Positions 22,097-31,060 of a stretch of 64,000 nucleotides of DNA are shown here, in pieces. Under the pieces are notes generated by a model that saw nothing but the letters and a program-made list of their open reading frames with translations, was not told the DNA's origin and made no database searches. The DNA is from Altererythrobacter sp. KTW20L (GTDB lineage Bacteria > Pseudomonadota > Alphaproteobacteria > Sphingomonadales > Sphingomonadaceae), in assembly GCF_023501975.1 (NCBI RefSeq), contig NZ_JAMFLH010000011.1, positions 1 to 64,000 on the forward strand, given 5' to 3'. The number at the start of each line of letters is the position of its first letter. Position 1 is the first letter of the stretch. The position numbers and the translations under genes are program-made.

Positions 22097-24232
22097 ATGC
22101 GTCTTGCCGCTACTGTTGCCGCCTTTGCCCTCACCGCCGCTCCTGCTATCGCGCAGGACATGACAGCTCCCCGATATCCTGAAACCCACCGCGGCCCGAC
22201 CGTCGAAACCCTGTTCGGCGAGGAGGTGGCAGATCCCTATCGCTGGCTGGAGGACGATGTCCGCAATAGCCCCGAGGTAGCCCAGTGGGTGGCACAGCAG
22301 AATGCGGTCACCGACGCCTACCTGGCGCAATTGCCTGCCCGCCCATGGTTCAACCGGCGCATCGGCGAGATCTTCGACTTTGCGCGCTATTCCACGCCCT
22401 ACGAGCGCGGCGGGCGCTATTTCTACACCCACAACACCGGCCTGCAGAACCAGAGCCCGCTCTATGTGCGTGACAGCCTGGAAGGCGAGGCGCGCCTGCT
22501 GATCGATCCCAATGCCTGGGCGCAGGATGGCGCGACCGCCCTCGACAGCTGGCGGCCTTCGCCCGATGGCTCGAAGCTGCTCTACAGCGTGCAGGATGGT
22601 GGCAGCGACTGGCGCATCCTGCGGGTGCTCGATGTTGCCAGCGGGGAACCGCTGGGTGAGGAGATCCGCTGGGCCAAGTTCACCTCGCTTGCCTGGGTAG
22701 GAGAGGAGGGCTTCCTCTATTCGCGCTTCCCGGAACCGGCCGAAGGAGAAGATTTTCAGGCACTCAACTATAACCAGGCGGTGTACTTCCACCGCATCGG
22801 CACACCGCAATCGGCTGACGAACTGGTCTATGCCACGCCCGGCCATCCGGAGCAGAACCACACTGCCGGGGTGACGCATGACGGGCGCTGGGCGATCATC
22901 ACCTCGTCGATCGGCACCGATGCGCGTTACGAAGTGCGCGCGATCGACCTTGCTGCGCGCGCCGCGCAGGGTTGGCAGGCGCGCGAGCTGGTGACCGGGT
23001 TCGACAACTCGTGGAGCGTGGTCGAAGGGATCGGTGGCCGCCTGTTCGTGGTCACCAACAAGGATGCGCCGCGCTACCGGGCACTGACGATTGATCTCGA
23101 CTCGGTCTCACCGGCATGGACCGAACTGGTGGCCGAGCGCGAGCAGCCGATCAGCGGGGCTTCGGTGGTGGGCGACCGCCTGGTGCTGTCCTACCTGCGC
23201 GATGCAAGCTCTGCCGTCAGCCTGTTCACTCTCGAAGGCACTCCTGCGGGCGAAGTCGAACTGGCGGGCATCGGCTCCGTCGGCGGCTTCTCGGGCGAGC
23301 CGGGCAAGGCCGAGGCGTTCTATTCCTTCACCAGCTTCAACCGCCCGCCGACCGTGTACCGCTGGGACATGGCCAGCGGCGAGCGCACGACCTTCGCTGA
23401 AGCCGATCTTGCCTTCGATCCCGAGCGCTTCGTGGTCGAGCAGCGGTTCTTTGCCAGCAAGGATGGCACGCGGGTGCCGATGTTCATCATGCGGCGACGC
23501 GATCTGGCCGATGCCGGCGCGGCAGTGCCGACGCTGCTCTACGGCTATGGCGGGTTCGACATCTCGCTCACCCCCGGGTTCTCGGCCAGCAGGATTGCCT
23601 GGGTCGAGGCGGGCGGCGCCTATGTCGTCGCCAATATCCGCGGCGGAGGTGAATATGGCAAGGCGTGGCACGATGGCGGCAGGCGGGCGAACAAGCAGAA
23701 CGTGTTCGACGATTTCATCGCGGCGGGGGAATTTCTCATCGCCGAGGGCATTACACCGGCGGATGGCCTGGCGATCCAGGGCGGCTCCAACGGCGGGCTA
23801 CTGGTGGGTGCCGTGGCCAACCAGCGGCCAGACCTGTTTGCTGCCGGAAATGCCTCTGTCGGGGTGATGGACATGTTGCGGTTCGACCGCTGGACCGCCG
23901 GGCGGTACTGGGTGGACGACTATGGCTATCCTGATCGCGAGGAAGACTGGCGGATCCTGCGTGGCTATTCCCCGCTGCACAATATCCGGCCCGGCGTGGA
24001 CTATCCCGCCTTGCTGGTGACCACGGCAGATACCGATGATCGCGTGGTTCCTGGGCACAGCTTCAAGTACACCGCTGCCTTGCAGGCGGCGGGGCTTGGC
24101 GATCGGCCGCAACTCATCCGGATCGAAACCCGCGCGGGCCACGGATCGGGAAAGCCGACTGACAAGGCCATTGCCGAGGCGGCTGATGTAATGAGCTTTC
24201 TGGCCCGCTGGACCGGTTTGCAGGCCCCCTGA
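22097..24232 (+). CDS. Secreted prolyl oligopeptidase, S9 family
   Basis: Prolyl oligopeptidases cut short peptides after proline. The 711-residue protein starts with a signal peptide (MRLAATVAAFALTAAPAIAQ), so it acts in the periplasm or outside. The N-terminal propeller begins with VADPYRWLED. The C-terminal alpha/beta hydrolase has the nucleophile motif GGSNGGLL, the acid in TADTDDRV and the histidine in RAGHGSGK. The start at 22097 is chosen for the signal peptide and a CCGGAG site. It directly follows the rplQ terminator. Confidence 0.95.
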   Translation: MRLAATVAAFALTAAPAIAQDMTAPRYPETHRGPTVETLFGEEVADPYRWLEDDVRNSPEVAQWVAQQNAVTDAYLAQLPARPWFNRRIGEIFDFARYSTPYERGGRYFYTHNTGLQNQSPLYVRDSLEGEARLLIDPNAWAQDGATALDSWRPSPDGSKLLYSVQDGGSDWRILRVLDVASGEPLGEEIRWAKFTSLAWVGEEGFLYSRFPEPAEGEDFQALNYNQAVYFHRIGTPQSADELVYATPGHPEQNHTAGVTHDGRWAIITSSIGTDARYEVRAIDLAARAAQGWQARELVTGFDNSWSVVEGIGGRLFVVTNKDAPRYRALTIDLDSVSPAWTELVAEREQPISGASVVGDRLVLSYLRDASSAVSLFTLEGTPAGEVELAGIGSVGGFSGEPGKAEAFYSFTSFNRPPTVYRWDMASGERTTFAEADLAFDPERFVVEQRFFASKDGTRVPMFIMRRRDLADAGAAVPTLLYGYGGFDISLTPGFSASRIAWVEAGGAYVVANIRGGGEYGKAWHDGGRRANKQNVFDDFIAAGEFLIAEGITPADGLAIQGGSNGGLLVGAVANQRPDLFAAGNASVGVMDMLRFDRWTAGRYWVDDYGYPDREEDWRILRGYSPLHNIRPGVDYPALLVTTADTDDRVVPGHSFKYTAALQAAGLGDRPQLIRIETRAGHGSGKPTDKAIAEAADVMSFLARWTGLQAP

Positions 24233-24365
24233 GTGACCGTTCATGAAACGAGCTCTATTTCTGAACGTTTCCTAACCGGCAAGTTCAGGCTCATCTCACG
24301 CCGACTCGGTTAGAACTCCTCTCATGGGCGGCAAACCCGCTGCCGGAATTGAGAGGAGAAGCCTC

Positions 24366-24926
24366 ATGAAGACCCTGACAAAAACTCTCGTCGGCACGGC
24401 CGCAGTTCTTGCAGTAGCCGTCGGCTCGGCGGTTCCCGCAGCCGCGCAGGATCGCCAGCGCGACCGCGGCGGCCTGAGCACTGGCGAAGTGATCGCCGGT
24501 GCACTGATCATCGGCGGTATCGCTGCCGTTGCCGCGTCTGCCAGTAACAACCGCGACCGCTACGACGATCGCAACTATCGCGGAAACAACAGCGGTTGGT
24601 ACGATTACAATTCCAACCGCCGCAACAACCGCAACAACAATGCCGATCGCGCCGTGCAGCAGTGTGTCCGCGCAGCCGAACGCCAGGCTGAACGCTGGGG
24701 CGGTGGCCGGGCCGATGTCACCCAGATCCGCGATGTCGAGCGGGAGCGCAACGGGTTCGAGGTGCGTGGCACCATCGCCGTCCGCACCTACAACAACCGG
24801 GGCGGCAACTGGAACAACTACCGCCGCGGCTATCGCAACAACGGCTTCGAGGAAGGTCGCTTTACCTGCGACTTCCGCCGGGGACAGGTAAGGAACGTGG
24901 ACTTCCGCGGACTGCGCGGTCTTTGA
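24366..24926 (+). CDS. Exported Asn/Arg-rich protein, paralogue of the next gene
   Basis: The 186-residue protein has a clean signal peptide ending VPAAAQ, then the hydrophobic segment STGEVIAGALIIGGIAAVAA around residues 38-57, a low-complexity Asn/Arg/Tyr region, and a C-terminal domain with two cysteines (QQCVRAAERQ and RFTCDFRRG). The same plan is found in the gene at 25058. AGGAG lies eight bases before the start. No function is recognised; it is the sort of cell-envelope protein common in sphingomonads. Confidence 0.85.
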   Translation: MKTLTKTLVGTAAVLAVAVGSAVPAAAQDRQRDRGGLSTGEVIAGALIIGGIAAVAASASNNRDRYDDRNYRGNNSGWYDYNSNRRNNRNNNADRAVQQCVRAAERQAERWGGGRADVTQIRDVERERNGFEVRGTIAVRTYNNRGGNWNNYRRGYRNNGFEEGRFTCDFRRGQVRNVDFRGLRGL

Positions 24927-25057
24927 TCCCGATACCGGTCATCGGGGCTCCTGACCGATGATCCTTCCCGGATGGGCGGTTCAGGCACATGAAAGCCTGG
25001 GCCGCCTATCTGACTGTATCCCCGTGTGATTATATCGCCTCCTATAAGGACCGTTCT

Positions 25058-25813
25058 ATGGTTCACCTTCGCTCGAAGCTTTCGCTTGCTGCCGCAGTGC
25101 TCGCGGCAACCTCGATGACTGCCGCACCCCTCGCGGCAGCCGAGCTTCCGTACCAGGTGTCCGGTGCGGCAGGCGCATATGACCCGCGTGTCGAGAATGC
25201 CCACGGCTATGGCTACCGGTACGATCGCTATCGTCCGCATCGTCGCGGACACATCAGCACGGGCGACGTGATCGCAGGCGTGGCGGTTATCGGCGTGCTG
25301 GCGGCAATTGCCAGCTCCGCATCCAACAACCGCTCCCGCACCGAGACCTATCGCGCCCCACCGCCTCCGCAGCGCCAGTCGCGCGGGTGGAACAGCAGTG
25401 GCATCGATAGCGCGGTGGATATGTGTGTGGATCAGGTCGAACGCGGACGCGACCGGGTGGACAGCGTGGACAATGCCGCGCGCAATGCCAGCGGGTGGAA
25501 CGTGTCGGGCAGGCTCGACAATGGCGACGGCTTCACCTGCCGGATCGACAACGACGGCCGCATCCGCGCCATCGACATCGGTGACGGCTATGCCACCCGC
25601 GACCTGTCATACGGCGGGCAGGGGGCGCAATTGAGCGACGATACCTACGCCCGTGCCCGGGCGGCAACGCGAAATTCCCCGCGCGAATGGTCCGACCAGA
25701 TGCCGATGGCTGGCGCGGTCGATGGCGACATTGCCGATGACGATCTGCGTCCGGCCTATCCCGGTGGTCCGCTGCCGGGTGAAGAGGGCTATGAGGAAAG
25801 CTGGGGCGGCTGA
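25058..25813 (+). CDS. Exported protein, paralogue of the preceding gene
   Basis: The 251-residue protein has a signal peptide ending PLAAAE, a Tyr/Arg-rich stretch, the segment STGDVIAGVAVIGVLAAIAS nearly identical in pattern to the upstream gene, and a C-terminal domain with DMCVDQVERG and GFTCRIDNDG. An extra acidic, Pro/Gly-rich tail of about 70 residues ends EESWGG. AAGGA precedes the start. The pair probably arose by tandem duplication. The function is unknown. Confidence 0.85.
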   Translation: MVHLRSKLSLAAAVLAATSMTAAPLAAAELPYQVSGAAGAYDPRVENAHGYGYRYDRYRPHRRGHISTGDVIAGVAVIGVLAAIASSASNNRSRTETYRAPPPPQRQSRGWNSSGIDSAVDMCVDQVERGRDRVDSVDNAARNASGWNVSGRLDNGDGFTCRIDNDGRIRAIDIGDGYATRDLSYGGQGAQLSDDTYARARAATRNSPREWSDQMPMAGAVDGDIADDDLRPAYPGGPLPGEEGYEESWGG

Positions 25814-25818
25814 GCCGT

Positions 25819-26445
25819 TCAGTCCCCGCGCGAATAGGCGGGTAGCTTGATGTTCCATGTCAGCGCCGCGCCGCGCAGGGCGAATCCTGCCAGCGCGGCG
25901 ATGGACCAGGTGAGCGCCTCGCCCACACCCAGTGCGTAGAGCGTAACGGTCAGCCCAGCCGACAGGGCGCCGGCCGTGACATAGATCTCGGGCCGCATGA
26001 TGATCGACGGCACGCCCGCCACCACATCGCGGATGATGCCGCCCGCGCAGCCGGTCAAGATGCCGAGGATCGCTGCCGGAACCGGGGCCACGCCCAGCGA
26101 CAGGGCCTTGGCCGTGCCGATCACCGTGAACATGGCAAGGCCTGCGGCATCGGCCCATTCCAGCAGCTTGCCCTCCCACCAGCGATGCGGCGTGAACCAC
26201 GCGACCAGCGCCGTGGCGAGGATGGCGGGGGCGATCCACGGATCGCGCAGCCAGAAGGCGGGCACGTTGAGCAAGGCATCGCGCACCGTGCCTCCGCCGA
26301 CCCCCGTCACCAAGGCGAAGAAGCTGGCGGTCACGAAAGTCTGTTTCAGTCGCGCGGCCAGCAATGCGCCGGTCAGGGCGAACAACGCGGTGGCAACGAT
26401 CTCGACCGGGGCGGGCAGCACCGGAGGCATGATCGCGCCGATCAT
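25819..26445 (-). CDS. UPF0126/TRIC-type membrane protein
   Basis: The 208 residues form two repeats of three transmembrane helices, each with a glycine-rich signature: GVGGGTVRD in the first and CAGGIIRDVV in the second. This is the UPF0126 family, related in fold to TRIC cation channels and including glycine transport proteins. The start at 26445 overlaps the stop of the PepSY gene by four bases (ATGA). It is the last gene of the long TCA operon. Confidence 0.9.
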   Translation of the reverse strand: MIGAIMPPVLPAPVEIVATALFALTGALLAARLKQTFVTASFFALVTGVGGGTVRDALLNVPAFWLRDPWIAPAILATALVAWFTPHRWWEGKLLEWADAAGLAMFTVIGTAKALSLGVAPVPAAILGILTGCAGGIIRDVVAGVPSIIMRPEIYVTAGALSAGLTVTLYALGVGEALTWSIAALAGFALRGAALTWNIKLPAYSRGD

Positions 26446-27140
26446 GGCTTCACTGCCGTCTTGGGACGTGCCTTGCGCCGCCGGAACAGCAGCACGCAGC
26501 CCAGCAGCGATCCAGCCACGGCCAGGGCGGCGAACAGGATCAGGATCGGGTGCGAGCTGTCCTCGCGTGTTTCGAGATCCATGATGTGCAGGCCCCACAT
26601 GACATCGTATGTCCGCCACCAGTCCGTCCGTACAGCCAGCACCTCGCCCGTTGCGGCGCTGAGATAGACATTGGTGCCATCGGCATAGTGCGCCTGCCAG
26701 CTATCGATCGGGGCGCGCAGATCTGGCGGAGACAGGTCGGAGGGGAAGTAGGTGACGCTTTCGAGCGCGGCATCGCCAGCATATTCCGCCGCGACAATGC
26801 GTCGCGCCTCGCTGGCGATCACCGGGGGGACGAGCGAGCCGTCCCGCGCCGAATAGCGGTATCTGCCCCCGTCAGGTTCGGTCACGATCCACACCGGCCC
26901 ATCGGCCTGCATGGCAAGGACCACACTGGTGGCGCGCCCGATGCGGTTGGGAAACACCAGTTCGCTGGTGTCGATTACTCGCGCTTCTGTCCGCAAGTGA
27001 TCGCCGCGCACGTCTTCCAGCGGGTAAAGCGCCATGACCAGGCCGGTCGCGGTCCACATCAGCACCGGCACACCGACCAGCCATCCCAGCCAGATGTGCC
27101 AGCGGGCGAAGTTCAGCATGAAGTTGGGCGAGCGGGCCAT
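26442..27140 (-). CDS. PepSY-domain membrane protein
   Basis: The 232-residue protein has an N-terminal helix (HIWLGWLVGVPVLMWTATGL), a periplasmic region with a PepSY-like fold (YLSAATGEVLAVRTDWWR) and a C-terminal helix followed by a basic tail. PepSY-TM proteins are often linked to iron or heme uptake and flavin reduction; the exact role here is not shown. It is translationally coupled to the UPF0126 gene and starts two bases after the VOC gene. Confidence 0.85.
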   Translation of the reverse strand: MARSPNFMLNFARWHIWLGWLVGVPVLMWTATGLVMALYPLEDVRGDHLRTEARVIDTSELVFPNRIGRATSVVLAMQADGPVWIVTEPDGGRYRYSARDGSLVPPVIASEARRIVAAEYAGDAALESVTYFPSDLSPPDLRAPIDSWQAHYADGTNVYLSAATGEVLAVRTDWWRTYDVMWGLHIMDLETREDSSHPILILFAALAVAGSLLGCVLLFRRRKARPKTAVKP

Positions 27141-27142
27141 CC

Positions 27143-27571
27143 CTAGCTGGTCGCAAACAGCTTGGAGCGGTCGGCAAAGGCCTTCATCTCGATGGCATTG
27201 CCCGAAGGATCGCGGAAGAACATGGTCGCCTGCTCACCCGGCTGGCCCTTGAAGCGGATATAGGGTGCGATGGCAAAGTCTGTCCCGGCGGCGGTCAGTC
27301 GGTCGGCCAGTGCCTGCCACTCGGGCATCGACAGCACGATCCCGAAATGCGGCACCGGCACGCCGTGGCCGTCAACCGGATTGTTCGCCTCGTCACGCTG
27401 GTCGCAATCGGGCACCAGGTGGGTGACGATCTGGTGGCCGTAGAAATCGAAATCGACCCACTGGTCGCTGCTGCGTCCTTCCGAGCACCCTATCACGCTG
27501 CCCCAGAAGGCGCGCGCGGCGGCCAGATCATGCACCGGAAAGGCGAGGTGGAAGGGCGAGAGTTCGGTCAT
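27143..27571 (-). CDS. VOC/glyoxalase-family protein
   Basis: The 142 residues carry two beta-alpha-beta units of the vicinal oxygen chelate fold, with likely metal ligands in FHLAFPV, PHFGIVL and the final AIEMK glutamate. Substrates vary widely in this family (lyase, dioxygenase, resistance). It begins four bases inside the preceding gene (ATGA overlap) in the TCA operon. Confidence 0.88.
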   Translation of the reverse strand: MTELSPFHLAFPVHDLAAARAFWGSVIGCSEGRSSDQWVDFDFYGHQIVTHLVPDCDQRDEANNPVDGHGVPVPHFGIVLSMPEWQALADRLTAAGTDFAIAPYIRFKGQPGEQATMFFRDPSGNAIEMKAFADRSKLFATS

Positions 27572-28392
27572 GCGGCAGCTTTCCTGACTAGGCCTAGAGC
27601 CAGTCCATAGCCGATGATGGGCGCCGCGCCATGGCCGATCAGGGCCGAGGGATAATTCGACAGCAGCGCCATCAGCGAAAAACCGAACAGCGATCCGGCC
27701 AGCGCGAGCCGCGCAGGTCGCTCAAGTGGAACGGCCGTGGCGATCAAAACGAAGCTCGCCACCAGAGCGGCGAACAGGGCCAGGGCGACCGTGGGGCTGA
27801 GGACGGCGTAATCGACCAGCACCCGCTCGACGAACTCGGTCGCGGGCAATTCGCCATGGACCGCCATGTAGAGCGTGGCGACGAAGCCAACGATAGCGGT
27901 CAGGCCCATGCGCCAGTCGCGCGTGGCGTGATGGATCCCCACCGCAGCAATGGTCAGGGCAAAACCGCTCGCCGCATCGGGCTGGAGCAGCGCGGCGCCC
28001 AGGGCCGCCAGCAGGATCGGGGCGGCATAAAGCTTGTCGCGCGCGGCGAAGACGGCGAGGGCGGGGATGACCAGCATCCCGGCGTGGAGCCGCACCGGAC
28101 CTAGCGCGATCCAGCGGGTCACGTCGTTGTATGCCGGGCCGGCTACCAGCGGCAGGTAGAGCAGAGCGACGAGGGCGACTGCGACGATCCGGCTCCGTCG
28201 TTCATCCGGCGCATCGAGCAGCAGCAGCAGGGCAAGGCCCAGCGCCAGGCCAGCGCCATTGGCTGCAACATAGGAGCCCGGCGCCCCAAATGCGACGAGG
28301 CAGGCGATGCCGGCCAAAACCGGCAGGGCGAGCGCCACGATGGCGGGAAGGCGGTGGCGCGCGCGATCCTGCAACGCCACCGGCTGCCTCAC
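27568..28392 (-). CDS. Multi-pass membrane protein with SEDS-like segments
   Basis: A 274-residue, very hydrophobic protein with about eight helices. The start chosen is a GTG overlapping the lpd stop (GTGA). The segment TRWIALGPVRLHAGM and, 25 residues later, LLQPDAASGFAL resemble the RW-LG---QPSE and QPD-GTA motifs of SEDS glycosyltransferases (RodA, FtsW), though the catalytic context is degenerate and the protein is shorter. No firm family assignment. It is coupled to lpd and to the VOC gene by short overlaps. Confidence 0.7.
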   Translation of the reverse strand: MRQPVALQDRARHRLPAIVALALPVLAGIACLVAFGAPGSYVAANGAGLALGLALLLLLDAPDERRSRIVAVALVALLYLPLVAGPAYNDVTRWIALGPVRLHAGMLVIPALAVFAARDKLYAAPILLAALGAALLQPDAASGFALTIAAVGIHHATRDWRMGLTAIVGFVATLYMAVHGELPATEFVERVLVDYAVLSPTVALALFAALVASFVLIATAVPLERPARLALAGSLFGFSLMALLSNYPSALIGHGAAPIIGYGLALGLVRKAAA

Positions 28393-29786
28393 ATGTGGAT
28401 CGGCTTGCCGCGCACCGCCATGGCCGCTTCCTTGACCGCTTCGGCATGGGTCGGGTGGGCGTGGCAGGTGTAGGCGATATCTTCCGAAGTCGCGCCGAAT
28501 TCCATGCCGAGCGCAGCTTCGGCGATCATCGTGCCCGCCACGCTGGCAATGCACCACACGCCGAGCACGCGGTCGGTCGCTGCATCGGCGATGACCTTCA
28601 CGAAGCCGTCGGGCTCATGGTTGGTCTTGGCGCGGCTGTTGGCGGCCATGGGGAACTTGCCCACATTGACCTCGCCCTTTTCGCGCGCCTGTTCCTCGGT
28701 CAGGCCGACCCCGGCCATTTCGGGCCAAGTATAGACGACCGACGGGATCACGCCGTGGTTGACGATGCCGATCTCGCCCGCGATCCATTCGGCCACGGCA
28801 ATGCCCTCGTCCTCGGCCTTGTGGGCCAGCATGGGGCCGGGCACCACGTCACCGATGGCGCGCACGCCTTCGACAGAAGTGCGGAATTCGCCGTCCACCT
28901 CGATCTGCCCGCGCTTGTTCGGTTCCAGCCCGATGGCTTCGAGGTTGAGGCCATCGGTATTGGGCTTGCGACCGATGGACACCAGCACGCAATCGGCGGT
29001 CAGCGTTTCCGCTTCGCCCCCGGCAGCGGGTTCGAGCGTCAGCGTGGCCTTCTTGCCCTTGACCGTGCAGCCAGTAACCTTGGTGGAAAGCCGCAGTTTC
29101 ATGCCCTGTTTAGCGAAGATCTTGGCCGCTTCCTTGCGGATGTCGCCATCCATGCCGGGCAGCAACAGGTCGAGATATTCGACCACGGTGACTTCGGCAC
29201 CGAGCCTGCGCCACACGCTGCCCAGTTCCAGCCCGATCACCCCGCCGCCGATCACGACCATGGTCTTGGGCACGGCTGGCAGTTCCAGTCCGCCGGTGGA
29301 ATCGACCACCACGCCCTTGGCGTTATCGACTTCGACCCCCGGCAGCGGCGTGACGCTGGAGCCGGTGGCGATGACGATTTCCTTGGCGGTGTGGGTGGCA
29401 TCGCCAACCTTCACTGTGTGCGCATCGACAAAGCTGGCGTGGCCGTTCAGCCAGGTCACCTTGTTCTTCTTGAACAGGAAGGCGATACCCTTGGTCAGCT
29501 GGTCCACCGCGTCGATCCGCTGGGCGTGCATGGCGGGCAGGTTGAGCTTGGGCGTTACTTCCACGCCCATCTTGGCCATGGTGCCATTGGCGGCCGCATC
29601 GAAAAACTCGCTGGCGTGGAGCATGGCTTTGGACGGGATGCAGCCGACATTGAGGCAGGTGCCGCCCAGCGTGGCGCGGCTTTCGACGCAGGCCGTGCGC
29701 AGGCCAAGCTGCGCCGCGCGGATCGCGCCGACATAGCCGCCGGGACCGGCACCGATGAACAGGACGTCGAAATCGTAGTCAGCCAT
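28389..29786 (-). CDS. lpd: Dihydrolipoyl dehydrogenase
   Basis: This is the E3 component that reoxidises lipoamide in 2-oxoglutarate and related dehydrogenase complexes. The 465 residues show the FAD-binding GAGPGGYVGAIRAAQLG, the redox disulfide GGTCLNVGCIPSKA, the NAD-binding GGGVIGLELG and the C-terminal HAHPTHAEA with the active-site His/Glu. The start at 29786 is preferred over 29801 because GAGGAA lies upstream and the family begins at MADYDFDV. It follows sucB directly. Confidence 0.98.
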   Translation of the reverse strand: MADYDFDVLFIGAGPGGYVGAIRAAQLGLRTACVESRATLGGTCLNVGCIPSKAMLHASEFFDAAANGTMAKMGVEVTPKLNLPAMHAQRIDAVDQLTKGIAFLFKKNKVTWLNGHASFVDAHTVKVGDATHTAKEIVIATGSSVTPLPGVEVDNAKGVVVDSTGGLELPAVPKTMVVIGGGVIGLELGSVWRRLGAEVTVVEYLDLLLPGMDGDIRKEAAKIFAKQGMKLRLSTKVTGCTVKGKKATLTLEPAAGGEAETLTADCVLVSIGRKPNTDGLNLEAIGLEPNKRGQIEVDGEFRTSVEGVRAIGDVVPGPMLAHKAEDEGIAVAEWIAGEIGIVNHGVIPSVVYTWPEMAGVGLTEEQAREKGEVNVGKFPMAANSRAKTNHEPDGFVKVIADAATDRVLGVWCIASVAGTMIAEAALGMEFGATSEDIAYTCHAHPTHAEAVKEAAMAVRGKPIHM

Positions 29787-29797
29787 TGTTGGGTTCC

Positions 29798-31042
29798 TCA
29801 AAGGTCGATCAGCAACCGCATCGGATCCTCGATCGCTTCCTTGATGATCTTCAGCGCGGTCACCGCCTCGCGCCCGTCGATCAGGCGGTGGTCGTAGCTG
29901 AGCGCGATGTACATCATCGGGCGGATCACCACCTGGCCATCGCGCGCCACGGGGCGATCCTCGATGCGGTGGAGGCCGAGGACGGCGCTCTGCGGGGGGT
30001 TGATGATCGGGGTGCTCATCAGCGAACCGAACACGCCGCCGTTGCTGATCGTGAACGTGCCGCCCTGCATGTCGGCCATGGTCAGGGTGCCGTCCTTGGC
30101 CTTCTGGCCATAGCCGGCGATGGCCTGCTCGATCTCGGCAAAGCTCATGGTGTCGACATTGCGCACCACCGGCACGACCAGCCCGTTGGGCGCGCTGACC
30201 GCGACCGACAGGTCGAGGTAATCGTGATAGATGATCTCGTCGCCTTCGATGCGGGCGTTGACCGAAGGCACGTCCTTCAGTGCCAGGGCCGAGGCCTTGG
30301 CGAAGAAGGACATGAAGCCCAGCTTGATGCCGTGCTTCTTGGCGAACAGGTCCTTGTACGCCTCGCGCGCTTCGATCACCGCGGTCATATCGACATCGTT
30401 GAAGGTGGTGAGCAGCGCGGCCTCTTCCTGCGCGCTCTTCAGGCGGCGGGCGATGGTCTGGCGCAGGCGGGTCATTTTCACCCGTTCCTCGCGGCGTTCG
30501 CCACCGGCGCCTGCCACGGGCGAGGGTGCCGGGGCCGATGTGCTGGGTGCAGGGGCGGCCTTCTTCGCTTGCGCTGCGGCCAGCACGTCTTCCTTGGTCA
30601 GGCGGCCATCCTTGCCGGTGCCCTTGATAGTCGAGGGGTCGAGCCCGTGTTCCAGCACCGCGCGGCGGACCGAGGGCGAGAGTGTCTGCGGATCTCCGCT
30701 TTCTTCCTCGGCAGCAGGAGCAGGGGCGGGTGTCGGCGAGGGCGTTGGTGCGGGCGCCGGAGCCGACGATGGCGCAGCCTTAGCGGCCGGTTTCGCCCCG
30801 GCCTCTCCGGCCTCGACCAGCGCGATCAGTGCGCCCACGTTCACCGTGTCGCCCACCTTGACCGAATGTTCGGACAGGATGCCTGCCACGGGCGAAGGCA
30901 CTTCCACCGCCACCTTGTCTGTTTCCAGGCTGGCGATCGGTTCATCCAGCGCCACGGCATCGCCGGGCTGCTTCAGCCATTCGCCAAGCGTGGCTTCGGT
31001 AACGGATTCGCCGAGCGCGGGGACTTTGACTTCGGTTGCCAT
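29798..31042 (-). CDS. sucB: Dihydrolipoamide succinyltransferase, E2 of 2-oxoglutarate dehydrogenase
   Basis: E2 transfers the succinyl group from lipoate to CoA. The order is lipoyl domain with [11 protein letters not shown] (residues 1-77), an Ala/Pro linker, a peripheral subunit-binding domain ([16 protein letters not shown]), a second linker and the catalytic domain with [11 protein letters not shown]. The 414 residues are family length. It sits between sucA and lpd. Confidence 0.98.
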   Translation of the reverse strand: MATEVKVPALGESVTEATLGEWLKQPGDAVALDEPIASLETDKVAVEVPSPVAGILSEHSVKVGDTVNVGALIALVEAGEAGAKPAAKAAPSSAPAPAPTPSPTPAPAPAAEEESGDPQTLSPSVRRAVLEHGLDPSTIKGTGKDGRLTKEDVLAAAQAKKAAPAPSTSAPAPSPVAGAGGERREERVKMTRLRQTIARRLKSAQEEAALLTTFNDVDMTAVIEAREAYKDLFAKKHGIKLGFMSFFAKASALALKDVPSVNARIEGDEIIYHDYLDLSVAVSAPNGLVVPVVRNVDTMSFAEIEQAIAGYGQKAKDGTLTMADMQGGTFTISNGGVFGSLMSTPIINPPQSAVLGLHRIEDRPVARDGQVVIRPMMYIALSYDHRLIDGREAVTALKIIKEAIEDPMRLLIDL

Positions 31043-31060
31043 GATTGTGGTCCTCGAACC

